The translations under genes were made by a program, and so were the position numbers. A model generated the notes under the pieces. It searched no databases. It had not been told where the DNA came from and was given only the letters and a program-made list of their open reading frames with translations. Below are positions 16,335 through 25,183 of a stretch of DNA of 32,624 nt, piece after piece. The stretch is taken from positions 1-32,624 of the forward strand of contig JALOOJ010000028.1 of NCBI GenBank assembly GCA_025454475.1, given 5' to 3'. Positions within the stretch are counted from its first letter, which is position 1, and each line of letters begins with the position of its first letter. Origin of the DNA: Anaerolineae bacterium. Lineage in GTDB: Bacteria > Chloroflexota > Anaerolineae > B4-G1 > SLSP01.

Positions 16335-18977
16335 CTACGTCATACACAATGGCAGCTGGACGACGAAGCGGGTTCCCGGATGGTCGGGGTCATCAGAGAT
16401 CGGGCTGTCTGCCGCGATCGTGCCTCTGTGCCTCTCGACGATGGCTTTGACCAGCGCCAGTCCCAGCCCCGTGCCGCCGTACTTGCGCTTTGCGCTGCCA
16501 TCAACCTGGTAGAAGCGCTCGAAGATAAGATCCAGGTGCTCCTTGGAGACGCCAATGCCGGTATCCGACACCTGCATAGTTGCCCAACCGTCCTCGCTTG
16601 ACAGGCTGACGGAGATAGTGCCGCCTCTTGGGGTGAACTTGAGCGCGTTGCTGATGAGGTTGTCGAGCACTCGACGGAGCTGGAGCGGGATTCCGAGCAC
16701 CTTGACCGCCCCGTGCGGCGTGTCGGCGGCGATGCTCAGTCCCTTCGCTTCCGCCTGGGCGCTGAAGTCGGCAACGGCCATTGTGACCGTCTCCGTGAGG
16801 TTCACCTGTTCCAGATCCTCCATCCTGCGCTCGAGGTGCCAGAGCAGAGCGATATCCTCAACGAGGCTGCGCAGCATCCGGCTGCGTCGCACGATAATGC
16901 CTATGGCCTCCGCTTGCTCCTGAGATAGCGGGCCGAGCCGGCCCGATTCCAGAATCTCGGCGTAACCCATCACAAGCGCCAGCGGCGTGCGAAGCTCGTG
17001 AGAGACGTTCTGGATAAGCTCGTCTTTCATCCGATCGAGCTCCTCCTGTCGCCGCAGCGCAGTGGCCATCGCCGCCGCCTGGCTTGCGGCGCGCTCGAAG
17101 TAGCGAGCATTCTGCAGTGCCAGCCCGACCGGGGGACCAAATGCCAGGACGAGGTCGGCATCGTCGGCATCGAATCCGCTGGAGCGTTGGGTCGCGAACG
17201 AGAGGATACCAACCAGTTCGCCATGGGCCTCCAACGGGAGGTCGAGCACCTGTGCGTCCTCGTACTCGAGTTGGCCCAATACATTCCAGTGCGGACCGCG
17301 GCCACTCGCTCCACCTCGGTGCCACTCGTTGATCCTTGACGCTAGCTCCGGGCCAGTGTTCACCAGGCCCCGGGTCAGCGCGGCGGCCGATTCTGCCGAC
17401 ACGCCCGCAATGCCCGCTGTTGTCAGTACGCCAGTCTCACCATCCCACAAGAAAAGCCACCCCGCATCTGCGCCAAGGACGGGGCCGATCTGAACCAGGG
17501 CGCGTGTCGCGACCTCCTGGACCCTCAGGGTCTCAGCGAGGGCATGGGATAGCGCGTTCAGCACCCGTAGCCGGTTGCGCTCCGCCTCGAGAGATGAGAC
17601 AAGCCTCAGATGCTGCACGGTCGCGGCGACGTGGTCGGCGAACAGTCGCAGATGCCTTCCGTCTTCCTCCGTGAATTGGTCGGGGACGGTTGCCTCGGCG
17701 CACATCACGCCGATCATGTCTCCCCGCACCACCAGAGGGGCACCAGCGAAGGACCGAGGTCCTGAACCGGGCTGGCCGGGAGCAACGAAGTGCGCTACGT
17801 CGAGCACAACCGTGGTCCGGTCGCCAAGTAAGGGCCTGATGCCCGGAATCTGGGCCAGAGGTACGCCCGCATCGATGAGCGCGGCCACGGCGCTGGTGGT
17901 GGTGGGAACTGCGGAGCGGGCAGCCACGGCTGCCTGGCTGCCGCGGAGCTCAATGATGCAGGCCGCATTGCACGGAAGGATGTTATGCAGCTCGCCAACG
18001 GCCCCATCCAGGGCTTGCTGCGGCGTCTGGGCAGCCGATAGCGCGAGCCCCGTCGTTGCCAGCGCCTCCAGCCGACGGCGGGAGGCCTCGCGCTCTGTCA
18101 CATCCAGTATCGTCGCGATGACTGCCAACCGCTGGGCGTGGACTGTGCGGGCTCCGTGCTCCTCGACGTCGAAGACTCTGCCGTCGCGCCGCAGACCGCG
18201 GTACTGGAGGCTGGCGGCTCTGACCTGACCCAGGATGCGCTTCTCGATGGCATCGGCAACTAGGCGACGATCGTCCGGCGCGGTCAGATCCAGTGGTCCT
18301 AGCTGGTCGATGATGTCGCGCGGAGCATCGTACCCGAACATCCTGGCAAATGCCGGGTTAACGTACCGGTAGAGGTCGTTCTGGATGAGCACAATCCCGA
18401 CTGTTGCATGCTCGGACAGCCGCCTGAAGCGGTCTTCCGAGATCCTGAGTGCCTCCTCAGCCATCCGAGTGCGCCTCTCGGACTCCACGGTCTCGAGAGC
18501 GTATGCTACATCACTGGCCATCTCCTGGAGAAGGCTGACCTCCTCATTGCCAAACGTCTCACCGGCGCTTCTCACAACGACCAGCGCGATCACAAGATCC
18601 TGGCCAACGGCCGCGGGCAGTACCGCCGCCGGTCCGGCGGCTTTCACCGCTCCGTCGAGCCCCAGATCGGCGCAGTGGACCAATTTCGGTCTCCCCTGCT
18701 CTGCGGTCGCGCGTACCTGGCTGACGAGCGCCGGGGGAGGCGCATTTGCCTCAAGCGCAGAGGCCTGAAGGCCCTGTGATGCGGCTCTGATGATCTCACC
18801 GTCACGCCTCATCTCGCCCATCCAGACCACGTCGTACCCGAGCTCGTCATAGATCGTGGACGCCGTGTCGTTGACAAGCTGGTCCGGGTCCAGGCGCACA
18901 CGGGAGATCACCTGGTTAATGCGGCTCAACGCGACAAGCATCCGGTTCGGTCGGTGCGGTGTGCTCGTCTGTTCCAT
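16335..18977 (-). CDS. Soluble multi-sensor histidine kinase (GAF-PAS-GAF-GAF-HisKA-HATPase)
   Basis: The 880-aa protein has no membrane helix and should be cytosolic. Order: an N-terminal GAF-like domain (about 15-165), a PAS domain (about 180-300; SEHATVGIVLIQNDLYRYVN), two GAF-like domains (about 310-460 and 470-640), HisKA (about 655-720) with phospho-acceptor His in NVSHELRTPLALVMGY, and HATPase_c with VLDNLISNALKFTPRGG, VSDTGIGVSKEHLD and YGGTGLGLALVKAIVERH. All catalytic boxes are intact. No response regulator is adjacent. ATG 18977 has GAGGGGG just upstream and is preferred over ATG 19004, which has no SD. It lies 28 bases after the amidohydrolase stop and is probably co-transcribed with it. 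The signal is unknown. Confidence 0.93.
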   Translation of the reverse strand: MEQTSTPHRPNRMLVALSRINQVISRVRLDPDQLVNDTASTIYDELGYDVVWMGEMRRDGEIIRAASQGLQASALEANAPPPALVSQVRATAEQGRPKLVHCADLGLDGAVKAAGPAAVLPAAVGQDLVIALVVVRSAGETFGNEEVSLLQEMASDVAYALETVESERRTRMAEEALRISEDRFRRLSEHATVGIVLIQNDLYRYVNPAFARMFGYDAPRDIIDQLGPLDLTAPDDRRLVADAIEKRILGQVRAASLQYRGLRRDGRVFDVEEHGARTVHAQRLAVIATILDVTEREASRRRLEALATTGLALSAAQTPQQALDGAVGELHNILPCNAACIIELRGSQAAVAARSAVPTTTSAVAALIDAGVPLAQIPGIRPLLGDRTTVVLDVAHFVAPGQPGSGPRSFAGAPLVVRGDMIGVMCAEATVPDQFTEEDGRHLRLFADHVAATVQHLRLVSSLEAERNRLRVLNALSHALAETLRVQEVATRALVQIGPVLGADAGWLFLWDGETGVLTTAGIAGVSAESAAALTRGLVNTGPELASRINEWHRGGASGRGPHWNVLGQLEYEDAQVLDLPLEAHGELVGILSFATQRSSGFDADDADLVLAFGPPVGLALQNARYFERAASQAAAMATALRRQEELDRMKDELIQNVSHELRTPLALVMGYAEILESGRLGPLSQEQAEAIGIIVRRSRMLRSLVEDIALLWHLERRMEDLEQVNLTETVTMAVADFSAQAEAKGLSIAADTPHGAVKVLGIPLQLRRVLDNLISNALKFTPRGGTISVSLSSEDGWATMQVSDTGIGVSKEHLDLIFERFYQVDGSAKRKYGGTGLGLALVKAIVERHRGTIAADSPISDDPDHPGTRFVVQLPLCMT

Positions 18978-19005
18978 TGACCCCCTCGTGGAACTTGGTC
19001 CCATG

Positions 19006-20370
19006 TTACTGGAAAGGCCTACTCAGCAGGCTTAGCGAGCACCGATTGTGCTGCTCGATCACCGCGGGCAGATCGATGGTCAGCAACTGACCACGCTCGA
19101 CGATCACGCGACCGTTTACGATTGAGAGATCTACCGTCTGCGGAGCGCAGAAGATAGCGGCAGCTAACGGATCGTGAATAGCCCCACCTGCGAGCCCCAG
19201 TGTGTCCAACCGCAGGGCGATGAGGTCTGCCGCCTTTCCCGGAGCCAGAACGCCGATGTCGTCTCGCCCCAAAACCTCAGCGCCACCGCGCGTCGCCGCC
19301 CAGAGCGCCTCCTCCGCGGAGAGAGCTGCCGGCCCACCGAGAACCCGTTGGAGCAACATAGCCATTCGCGCTTCGGACAGGAGGTGCGAGCTGTCGTTGC
19401 TCGCAGAGCCGTCAACCCCGATTCCAACAGGGACGCCGGCATCGAGGAAAGCCCGCACAGGGGCAATGCCTGAGGCCAGCCGCATGTTGCTCGACGGACA
19501 GTGCGCGACGCCGGTTCTGGTCTGGGCTAGCTGCGTGACCTCGTCCTGGGCGACATGGACGCCGTGCGCATACCATACATCGTTGCCCAGCCAGCCAAGT
19601 GCCTCGGCGTAGGCCACTGGCCGCTTACCCACCGTCTGCAGACAATACAGCTCCTCGTCCTTGGTCTCCGCGAGGTGCGTGTGCAAGCGTACGCCATAGG
19701 CGCGTGCGAGGCGAGCAGACTCGCGCATAAGGTCCTCGGTAACGGAGAACGGAGAGCAAGGCGCCACAGCAATCCGCAGCATTGCATAGCGACCCGGATC
19801 GTGGTACGCCTCGATCACGCGGCGAGTGTCAAGCAGGATCCCCTCTTCCGACTCAACCACGCGATCAGGCGGTAGCCCGCCCTGACTCTCTCCGCGGCTC
19901 ATAGAGCCCCTGGTCGCGTGGAACCTGATGCCGATCTCCCGGGCGGCGCGGATCTCGTCGTCCAGTGTGACATCGTTGGGAAAGATGTAGAGGTGATCGG
20001 ACGCCGTCGTGCAGCCGGACAGGATCAACTCGGCCAGGCCAGTAAGCGCGCTGACGTAGACGGCCTCCGACGTCAGATTGGCCCAGATCGGATAGAGCGT
20101 CCTGAGCCATGTGAAGAGCTCTGCGTTCTGGGCGCCCGGCACTGCTCGCGTCAGGGTCTGGTAGAGGTGATGATGCGTGTTGATCAGACCGGGCATCACG
20201 AGGCATCCGCGCGCGTCGATGACCCGATCGGCAGCGTTCGGCAGGTCTGCGGTTGGCCCGACACGCTCAATCACTCGATCGCGGATGAACACGGCACCAT
20301 CAGGAATCCGGCTGTGCTGGTCATCCATAGGCACGATGAGGTCGGCGTGGGTAAGTAACAGCGTCGTCAC
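19006..20370 (-). CDS. Amidohydrolase, probable 8-oxoguanine deaminase
   Basis: This is a 454-aa metal-dependent deaminase. Zinc ligands are H66-x-H68 (INTHHHLYQT), H232 (LHTHLAE), H269 (WYAHGVH) and D320 (GVDGSASND), as in the AtzA/guanine-deaminase subgroup. SRGESQGGLPPDRVVES at about 158-174 is the substrate-loop phrase I associate with 8-oxoguanine deaminases, which convert 8-oxoguanine to urate and ammonia; hydroxydechloroatrazine-type hydrolases are close relatives. The longest frame starts at 20445, but GTG 20370 has GGGAGGG about 9 bases upstream and gives the usual family length. It precedes the histidine kinase in an operon. Cytosolic. Confidence 0.82.
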   Translation of the reverse strand: MTTLLLTHADLIVPMDDQHSRIPDGAVFIRDRVIERVGPTADLPNAADRVIDARGCLVMPGLINTHHHLYQTLTRAVPGAQNAELFTWLRTLYPIWANLTSEAVYVSALTGLAELILSGCTTASDHLYIFPNDVTLDDEIRAAREIGIRFHATRGSMSRGESQGGLPPDRVVESEEGILLDTRRVIEAYHDPGRYAMLRIAVAPCSPFSVTEDLMRESARLARAYGVRLHTHLAETKDEELYCLQTVGKRPVAYAEALGWLGNDVWYAHGVHVAQDEVTQLAQTRTGVAHCPSSNMRLASGIAPVRAFLDAGVPVGIGVDGSASNDSSHLLSEARMAMLLQRVLGGPAALSAEEALWAATRGGAEVLGRDDIGVLAPGKAADLIALRLDTLGLAGGAIHDPLAAAIFCAPQTVDLSIVNGRVIVERGQLLTIDLPAVIEQHNRCSLSLLSRPFQ

Positions 20371-20691
20371 TTGTCGGTACCCTCCCAGATGCTGTGGATC
20401 GAGTGCCACTGCCCTCGGTCTGCCCGAGCCCGCGCTGTAGGCCACTGCGAGGAGTGTAGCATTGTCGTGTGGCAGCGCAAATCAGGCGATGACGCACCCG
20501 AGCGCCTTGCCGGAGCGTAATCCGGCCTGTGCCTGAACCTCTCTACCACATGCCTCTAAGTCTGCCGCCAGCCCGTCCCAAGGTGACCGCCCCAGTGTGC
20601 CAGCGCCGCCGTACACTGGCTGTGATATGATATGGCCATAGCCGACTGCGTGGGTTGGCCCACGGGGCACGCGGGAGAACTGGAGGCGCGT
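20371..20691. other. Divergent intergenic region between deaminase and amidase genes
   Basis: These 321 bases hold the upstream signals for two divergent genes. I see a weak possible promoter for the deaminase (TTGCGC, 16 bases, TACACT on the minus strand, 20453-20480) and an extended -10 promoter for the amidase (20623-20631). No small gene or RNA could be supported. Confidence 0.45.
20623..20631 (+). promoter_or_regulatory. Extended -10 promoter element for the secreted amidase
   Basis: TGATATGAT matches the extended -10 form TG-n-TATAAT with one change. No good -35 box lies at the expected distance, as is usual for extended -10 promoters. The predicted start near 20638 leaves a leader of about 54 bases before ATG 20692. 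Confidence 0.4.
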
Positions 20692-23600
20692 ATGGATAGG
20701 CGGCGGCATCGGCCATTTGCCTGGTTGGTCTTGGTAGCTCTTGTGACCCTGGCCCCGGCGGTGCTAGCTGCCCCGCAGCGCCCGGCTGCCCCGCAGCGCC
20801 CGGCTGCCCCGCAGCCGCCTGATCTGGCAGGCGCGGCAGAAGCCCTCCTGGTAGGGCTGAACCAAGGTGACGCTGCGCTGCGAAGCGTTGTGGTCGATGG
20901 TGACGCGCTGACGGTATGTCTGGATGCGCCCATTGCCGCGATGTCCGCTGATAGCTGGCTGGGAATCGAACAGCTCGTCGACGCAGTTCGGCAGGATCTG
21001 CTGGAGCTCCCGTGGCGGTACCTCTCCGTCCAGGCTTGGGACGAGGAAGCCGGACGGTGCCGACCGCTCTCGGACTACGCGCCGCGCGCCTCTGCGGTGC
21101 CAGGGCAAGAGGTCGATCCCGATGGGCTTGCGGGCGTCCCGATACCCGTGCCATCGTCGCCCGATCTCCCCGTGTCTGGCTCAGCGATAGCGGCAGTGGC
21201 GTACCCGGGCTCCCTCGCGGGCAAGACCGTCTATCTCAGTGCCGGGCACGGTTGGTATTGGACAGGCAGCACCTGGCGTACACAGCGGCCAGTGTATCAG
21301 GGCTTCATCGAGGACCACAACAACGCGGAGGTCGTGACCCAGTACCTGATTCCCTATCTGGAGAATGCCGGTGCGACCGTCGTATACGCGCGTGAGCGTG
21401 ACTGGAACGCGGCTCGCGCGATCGCGGACAACGATAGTGGGCTGCCGACCTACTCGGAGTCGGGATCTTGGATTCCGGGAGCGAGTGGACCGGGTTACCT
21501 GGGCGGGAGTTACCGGTATGCCATCACAGACCCCTCAGGAGCTCTAACTGCGCGGGCGACGTGGACGGTGTCGGTGCCCGCCCAGGGGCGCTATGCTGTC
21601 TACGCCTGGGTCTACCCCGGAGCGAACCGCGTGCGCGATGCCCATTACACAGTGTTCCACGCCGGAGGAGCGACTGAAGTCATCATCGATCAGTCGGCTG
21701 ACCCCCGCACGTGGCGATATCTGGGAACATTCCCCTTCTATGCCGGTCCTGCGACGGTGACGCTTGATAATCGCACATCAGACACCACGCTTCGCGCGGT
21801 CATCGCAGACGCGATTCGGCTGGGAGGCGGATCGTTCGACTCCTTCGATGGCATACCGCTTTCTGCGCCAGCCCCCCCGCTGCCCGCCTTAGCACCTTAC
21901 AAGCCCTGGTGGGAGTCTGGTGCCTTCCACTGGACGCAGTGGTCCGTCATGGACCCGAGCGATGCGTCACTAGTGCCCTATCTCAATGACATCGTGGCGC
22001 GCCCCATCTACGCGCGCTGGTACGAGCGCGCCGGCGATGCCAACGGTGTCTTCATCTCGTGGCACACAAACGGGTCCAGCGGAACTGCGCGCGGCACGGT
22101 CTCGTACGTGCACAACGGCGAGACCCTTCCTGTTACCGCCGGCAGCGTGGCGCTCCAAACAGCCGTGCACACGGAGCTCGTTTCCGACATCCGGGCGGGC
22201 TGGGATTCGGGCTGGGCCGATCTTGGTCAGCGGAGCTTGAACCTCGGTGAGCTTCGGATGCTCTATGATGAAAACGTCAGCTCTGCCAGTATTCCGGGCG
22301 TGCTCCTCGAGATCGCTTTTCACGACAACTATGATGATGCGCTGGCGCTCAAGGAACCGGGCTTTGCTCGGCTCACTGCGCGAGCTGTCTACCAGGGCAT
22401 TGTGCGCTATTTCGAGGGGCGGGACTCAGTGAACTTGGCGTACGCTCCTGAGCCGCCGACGCACCTGCGGGCACAAAACGTCGGTGACGGCCAGGTTCGG
22501 GTGGCATGGTCGCCGTCTCCCGTCGACGGCATTGGCGGTGAGGCTGCTACGATCTACCGGGTGTCGACAAGCCCCGACTGCTTCGCTTGGCGACACGCCG
22601 CTGAGACGACGGGCACATCCGTGCTGCTCAGTGGTCTGGCACCGGGCCAGACTGTCTACGTTCGTGTGACGGCGGCGAATGCGGGTGGGGAGTCTTTCCC
22701 CACCGAAGCCCTGGGGGCGAGGGTGGGGGATGCGCGGCTGCTCATCGTCAACGGGTTTGACAGGCTGGATCGGTTTGGCCTCGTCCGCGAGGTGGATCCG
22801 GTGGAGGGAGCCAACCTGCGGATGTGGATCGACCGAATGAACAGCTTCGGGTATGTGGCTCACCACGGGCAGGCGGTTCCGGCGGCCTACGCCTGGGACA
22901 GCGCCAGCAATGAGGCGGTGCAGAGCGGTGCTGTCACGCTGCCGTCCTACGATGTCGTTGACTGGATCCTTGGTGAGGAGTCATCGGTGGTGGATGGCTC
23001 GCTCAACAGCACGGAGCGGAGCCTCGTGTCCGCCTATCTGGCATCGGGCAACGCGCTCTTGGTCAGTGGGTCAGAGTTCGCGTGGCACCTGGAGGCGCTG
23101 GGCGGTGATCCGACCTTTCTGCACACGCAGTTACGTACTGACTACGTTGCGGATGACGCCGGCACGTACACGGCTCAGCCTGTGGCGGGTGGCGCGCTGT
23201 CCGGACTGGGCTATCTCCATTTTGATGCCTCCGCCGAGTACGATGCGGATTACCCGGATGTACTGGGGCCGCTGTTGGGTGGCCAGACTGCGCTGACGTA
23301 TGTCAACGCGACGACACCCGGGGGCGCCGCGATCCAGTATGCGCAGGGCTGTCAGCGGTTGCTGGTTCTTGGGTTTCCTTTCGAGACGCTGCGGCCTGCT
23401 GAGCGGGCGCCCGCGATGGCAGCGGCACTGGCGTATCTCGATGCCTGTCACATCGATACGCAGATCGTCTACCCAACCAGTGGCTCTTACGTCAACCTGA
23501 CTCCAGTGTTACAGGGGACCGCAACCGGGGCCGACCTGACGCGCGTGGAGCTGCAGCTGACGCGACTGTCCGACCACAACTACTGGACTGGCACTGTCTG

Positions 23601-24078
23601 GGCAGCATCACCGATCTGGTTCTCAGCACAGGGGACTACGGCGTGGTCGTACTCGTTCCTTGCCTGGTCCGATGGCGCCTATGCGTTGAGAGCTCGGGCG
23701 GTTGGGTCGATCACTGACGAGAGCCCTGCCGACATTGCCTTCACCCTCGACCGCAGCGCGCCGTCGTCGCCCCCAGTGGTGATCGAGCCCACGGCGAGTG
23801 AGGTGCTCACAGGGCCGCTGATCTCTCTCGTGTGGGTGCCTGTGACACAGGACAGTGGCTCACCGCTCCTGTACGGCGTGGAGCTCGATGGCGGCGCAGG
23901 CGGCATCAGACGGTTCGCAACGTCGCCGGGCACCGTGGGCCTTGGCAACGGCGTTCACGCCTGGCGCGTTCGCACCGAAGATGCGGCGGGCAACGTGAGC
24001 GGCTGGAGTGCCTCGAATAGCTTCGAGGTGCGCGGCGTCAAGCAGTCTTTCCTGCCCCTTGTGCTGAAGGCGCAGTAG
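20692..24078 (+). CDS. Secreted N-acetylmuramoyl-L-alanine amidase (Amidase_3) with inserted golvesin-like domain
   Basis: The 1128-aa protein has a signal peptide (RRRHRPFAWLVLVALVTLAP to about residue 27), a short APQRP repeat and an N-terminal region. The Amidase_3 domain starts at TVYLSAGHGW; zinc ligands are His in SAGHG, Glu in the DHNNAEVV segment and His in ISWHTNG, with catalytic Glu in LLEIAFHDN. Between ligands two and three is an insert of about 150 residues (YAVYAWVYPGANRVRDAHY, VIADAIRLGGGS) typical of the golvesin/xanthan-lyase C-terminal-like domain. A fibronectin III domain (PEPPTHLRAQNVGDGQVRVA), a GATase-like alpha/beta region and another Ig/Fn3 pair follow. It ends SFLPLVLKAQ. 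GGAGG 5 bases before ATG 20692 sets the start. It should cleave the amide bond between MurNAc and the stem peptide outside the cell. Confidence 0.9.
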   Translation: MDRRRHRPFAWLVLVALVTLAPAVLAAPQRPAAPQRPAAPQPPDLAGAAEALLVGLNQGDAALRSVVVDGDALTVCLDAPIAAMSADSWLGIEQLVDAVRQDLLELPWRYLSVQAWDEEAGRCRPLSDYAPRASAVPGQEVDPDGLAGVPIPVPSSPDLPVSGSAIAAVAYPGSLAGKTVYLSAGHGWYWTGSTWRTQRPVYQGFIEDHNNAEVVTQYLIPYLENAGATVVYARERDWNAARAIADNDSGLPTYSESGSWIPGASGPGYLGGSYRYAITDPSGALTARATWTVSVPAQGRYAVYAWVYPGANRVRDAHYTVFHAGGATEVIIDQSADPRTWRYLGTFPFYAGPATVTLDNRTSDTTLRAVIADAIRLGGGSFDSFDGIPLSAPAPPLPALAPYKPWWESGAFHWTQWSVMDPSDASLVPYLNDIVARPIYARWYERAGDANGVFISWHTNGSSGTARGTVSYVHNGETLPVTAGSVALQTAVHTELVSDIRAGWDSGWADLGQRSLNLGELRMLYDENVSSASIPGVLLEIAFHDNYDDALALKEPGFARLTARAVYQGIVRYFEGRDSVNLAYAPEPPTHLRAQNVGDGQVRVAWSPSPVDGIGGEAATIYRVSTSPDCFAWRHAAETTGTSVLLSGLAPGQTVYVRVTAANAGGESFPTEALGARVGDARLLIVNGFDRLDRFGLVREVDPVEGANLRMWIDRMNSFGYVAHHGQAVPAAYAWDSASNEAVQSGAVTLPSYDVVDWILGEESSVVDGSLNSTERSLVSAYLASGNALLVSGSEFAWHLEALGGDPTFLHTQLRTDYVADDAGTYTAQPVAGGALSGLGYLHFDASAEYDADYPDVLGPLLGGQTALTYVNATTPGGAAIQYAQGCQRLLVLGFPFETLRPAERAPAMAAALAYLDACHIDTQIVYPTSGSYVNLTPVLQGTATGADLTRVELQLTRLSDHNYWTGTVWAASPIWFSAQGTTAWSYSFLAWSDGAYALRARAVGSITDESPADIAFTLDRSAPSSPPVVIEPTASEVLTGPLISLVWVPVTQDSGSPLLYGVELDGGAGGIRRFATSPGTVGLGNGVHAWRVRTEDAAGNVSGWSASNSFEVRGVKQSFLPLVLKAQ
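20768..20821 (+). repeat. 18-bp tandem repeat (three copies, last imperfect)
   Basis: Two identical 18-base units (20768-20785, 20786-20803) and a third diverged copy encode A-A-P-Q-R-P repeats directly after the signal peptide of the amidase. Because the unit is a multiple of three, slippage would change linker length without breaking the frame. Confidence 0.8.
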
Positions 24079-24096
24079 GCCGCCCACGTCCACAGG

Positions 24097-24999
24097 CTAT
24101 GTCCCGGCGGCGACCCCGTTTGCTTCGACGATCTTGCTCCAATCCCATAGCCAGTAGGCAAGACCTCCCCACGGATGCCACTGCTCGAAATAGTTCTGGA
24201 CGGCGCGCTCCGGGAACTCGTCTGTGGCGCCCAGGTAGCGCCCAAGACGGGCGCGAGCGAGGGTGTCGGTCGGCACGTGGTCATACCGCCCAAGACGAAG
24301 CATGACCTGCCCCAGGGCGCCTGGGTCCAGGGGCAGCAGCAGCGATAGCTTGGCACCAAGCTCGACGGCGGACAGAGGGCGTCGCACCAGGGACTCGATC
24401 GACTGCGCCTGCGTGTGGAACGTGGAAGCTGTGCCGATGATCTGCCTCGCCGTGTCGTCGCCCAGTGTGTCGAGAAGGTAGGGCTGATCAGCCAGCATAC
24501 GGTCAGGTGTCGGAAAGGCGTGTAGTGTGGGATTGCTGGGTAGCGGGAGCCCAAGCCGGTTGCAAAGCGAGATAGGCACCCTGAAGTCGGGCGTGCCCTC
24601 AAGGTCCCAAGTCGTCGTCATGGCTGTGACAACATCTTCGAACAGCGTCGTGCCGCGAAGCAGGCGTGCGCCGCGTTGCCTGACCGAGGCCAATGCATCG
24701 ATTCTGTCGGCGATGCGCAGGAAGGGCGCGAGATCCTCCTCGAGCCGCAGCATACGCCAGATCCGTCGGCTGACCTCCTCCGTCTCCTGACCGTTCAGGC
24801 GCGCGTCCGTACGCAACACGAGGCCAGCAGGTACTTGCTCAATCGTCAGACCCACGACGCTATTCTGACCGAGAGCCTCCACACGGTAGAGCTGCTGCCC
24901 TGAGGCAAGCGCTCGAACGGCAGGCGGGTAGCGCCGCCCGCAGCGGCGTATCACCTGACGTAACGAGAACGTCTCAGCAGTCGACAGTAGCCAGTGCAT
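24097..24999 (-). CDS. HhH-GPD-like DNA glycosylase (AlkA/OGG-type)
   Basis: The 300-aa protein has an N-terminal beta-rich part (FSLRQVIRRCG, then YRVEALGQNSVVGLTIEQV) as in AlkA/OGG1 relatives. A helical core begins GARLLRGTTLFEDVVTAMTT, matching the 'G-x-R-x-L-R-x-x-x-x-E-x-L-x-x-x-I' helix of the family. RYDHVPTDTLAR has the position of the catalytic Asp. The canonical hairpin 'L-P-G-[VI]-G' is degenerate here (LLPLDPGALGQVMLRLG), so activity and lesion specificity are uncertain. GGAG at 5 bases supports ATG 24999. It converges on the amidase gene with an 18-base gap and lies downstream of the phosphohexomutase gene, separated by a strong hairpin. Confidence 0.6.
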   Translation of the reverse strand: MHWLLSTAETFSLRQVIRRCGRRYPPAVRALASGQQLYRVEALGQNSVVGLTIEQVPAGLVLRTDARLNGQETEEVSRRIWRMLRLEEDLAPFLRIADRIDALASVRQRGARLLRGTTLFEDVVTAMTTTWDLEGTPDFRVPISLCNRLGLPLPSNPTLHAFPTPDRMLADQPYLLDTLGDDTARQIIGTASTFHTQAQSIESLVRRPLSAVELGAKLSLLLPLDPGALGQVMLRLGRYDHVPTDTLARARLGRYLGATDEFPERAVQNYFEQWHPWGGLAYWLWDWSKIVEANGVAAGT

Positions 25000-25084
25000 A
25001 CCTCTCCCCTGCTGATCTCAGGATAGCACTACGGGCCTGGGGGGTGGTTTCATCCACGTTACAGCTTCGTTAATCCGAACAACG

Positions 25085-25124
25085 TGCGACCTCGCGAAGG
25101 TCCATTGTCCTTCGCGAGGTCGCA
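25085..25124. terminator. Long hairpin, probable terminator of the rmd-gmd-phosphomutase operon
   Basis: A perfect 16-bp stem (25085-25100 with 25109-25124) closes an 8-base loop, 60 bases past the phosphohexomutase stop. On the minus strand it is followed by a moderately T-rich CGTTGTTCGG, with no long U-run. It separates this operon from the downstream glycosylase gene. Confidence 0.6.
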
Positions 25125-25183
25125 GGAGCTGCTCTTGCCGGGCGCAGTACACGCCGCAAGGGCACAGATGGATGGCGGCGGAG

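Noticed and set aside
20543-21154. Minus-strand 203-aa open frame over the amidase 5' end
   Set aside because: It is Pro/Arg-rich, antisense to a signal peptide and repeat linker, without an SD or domain.
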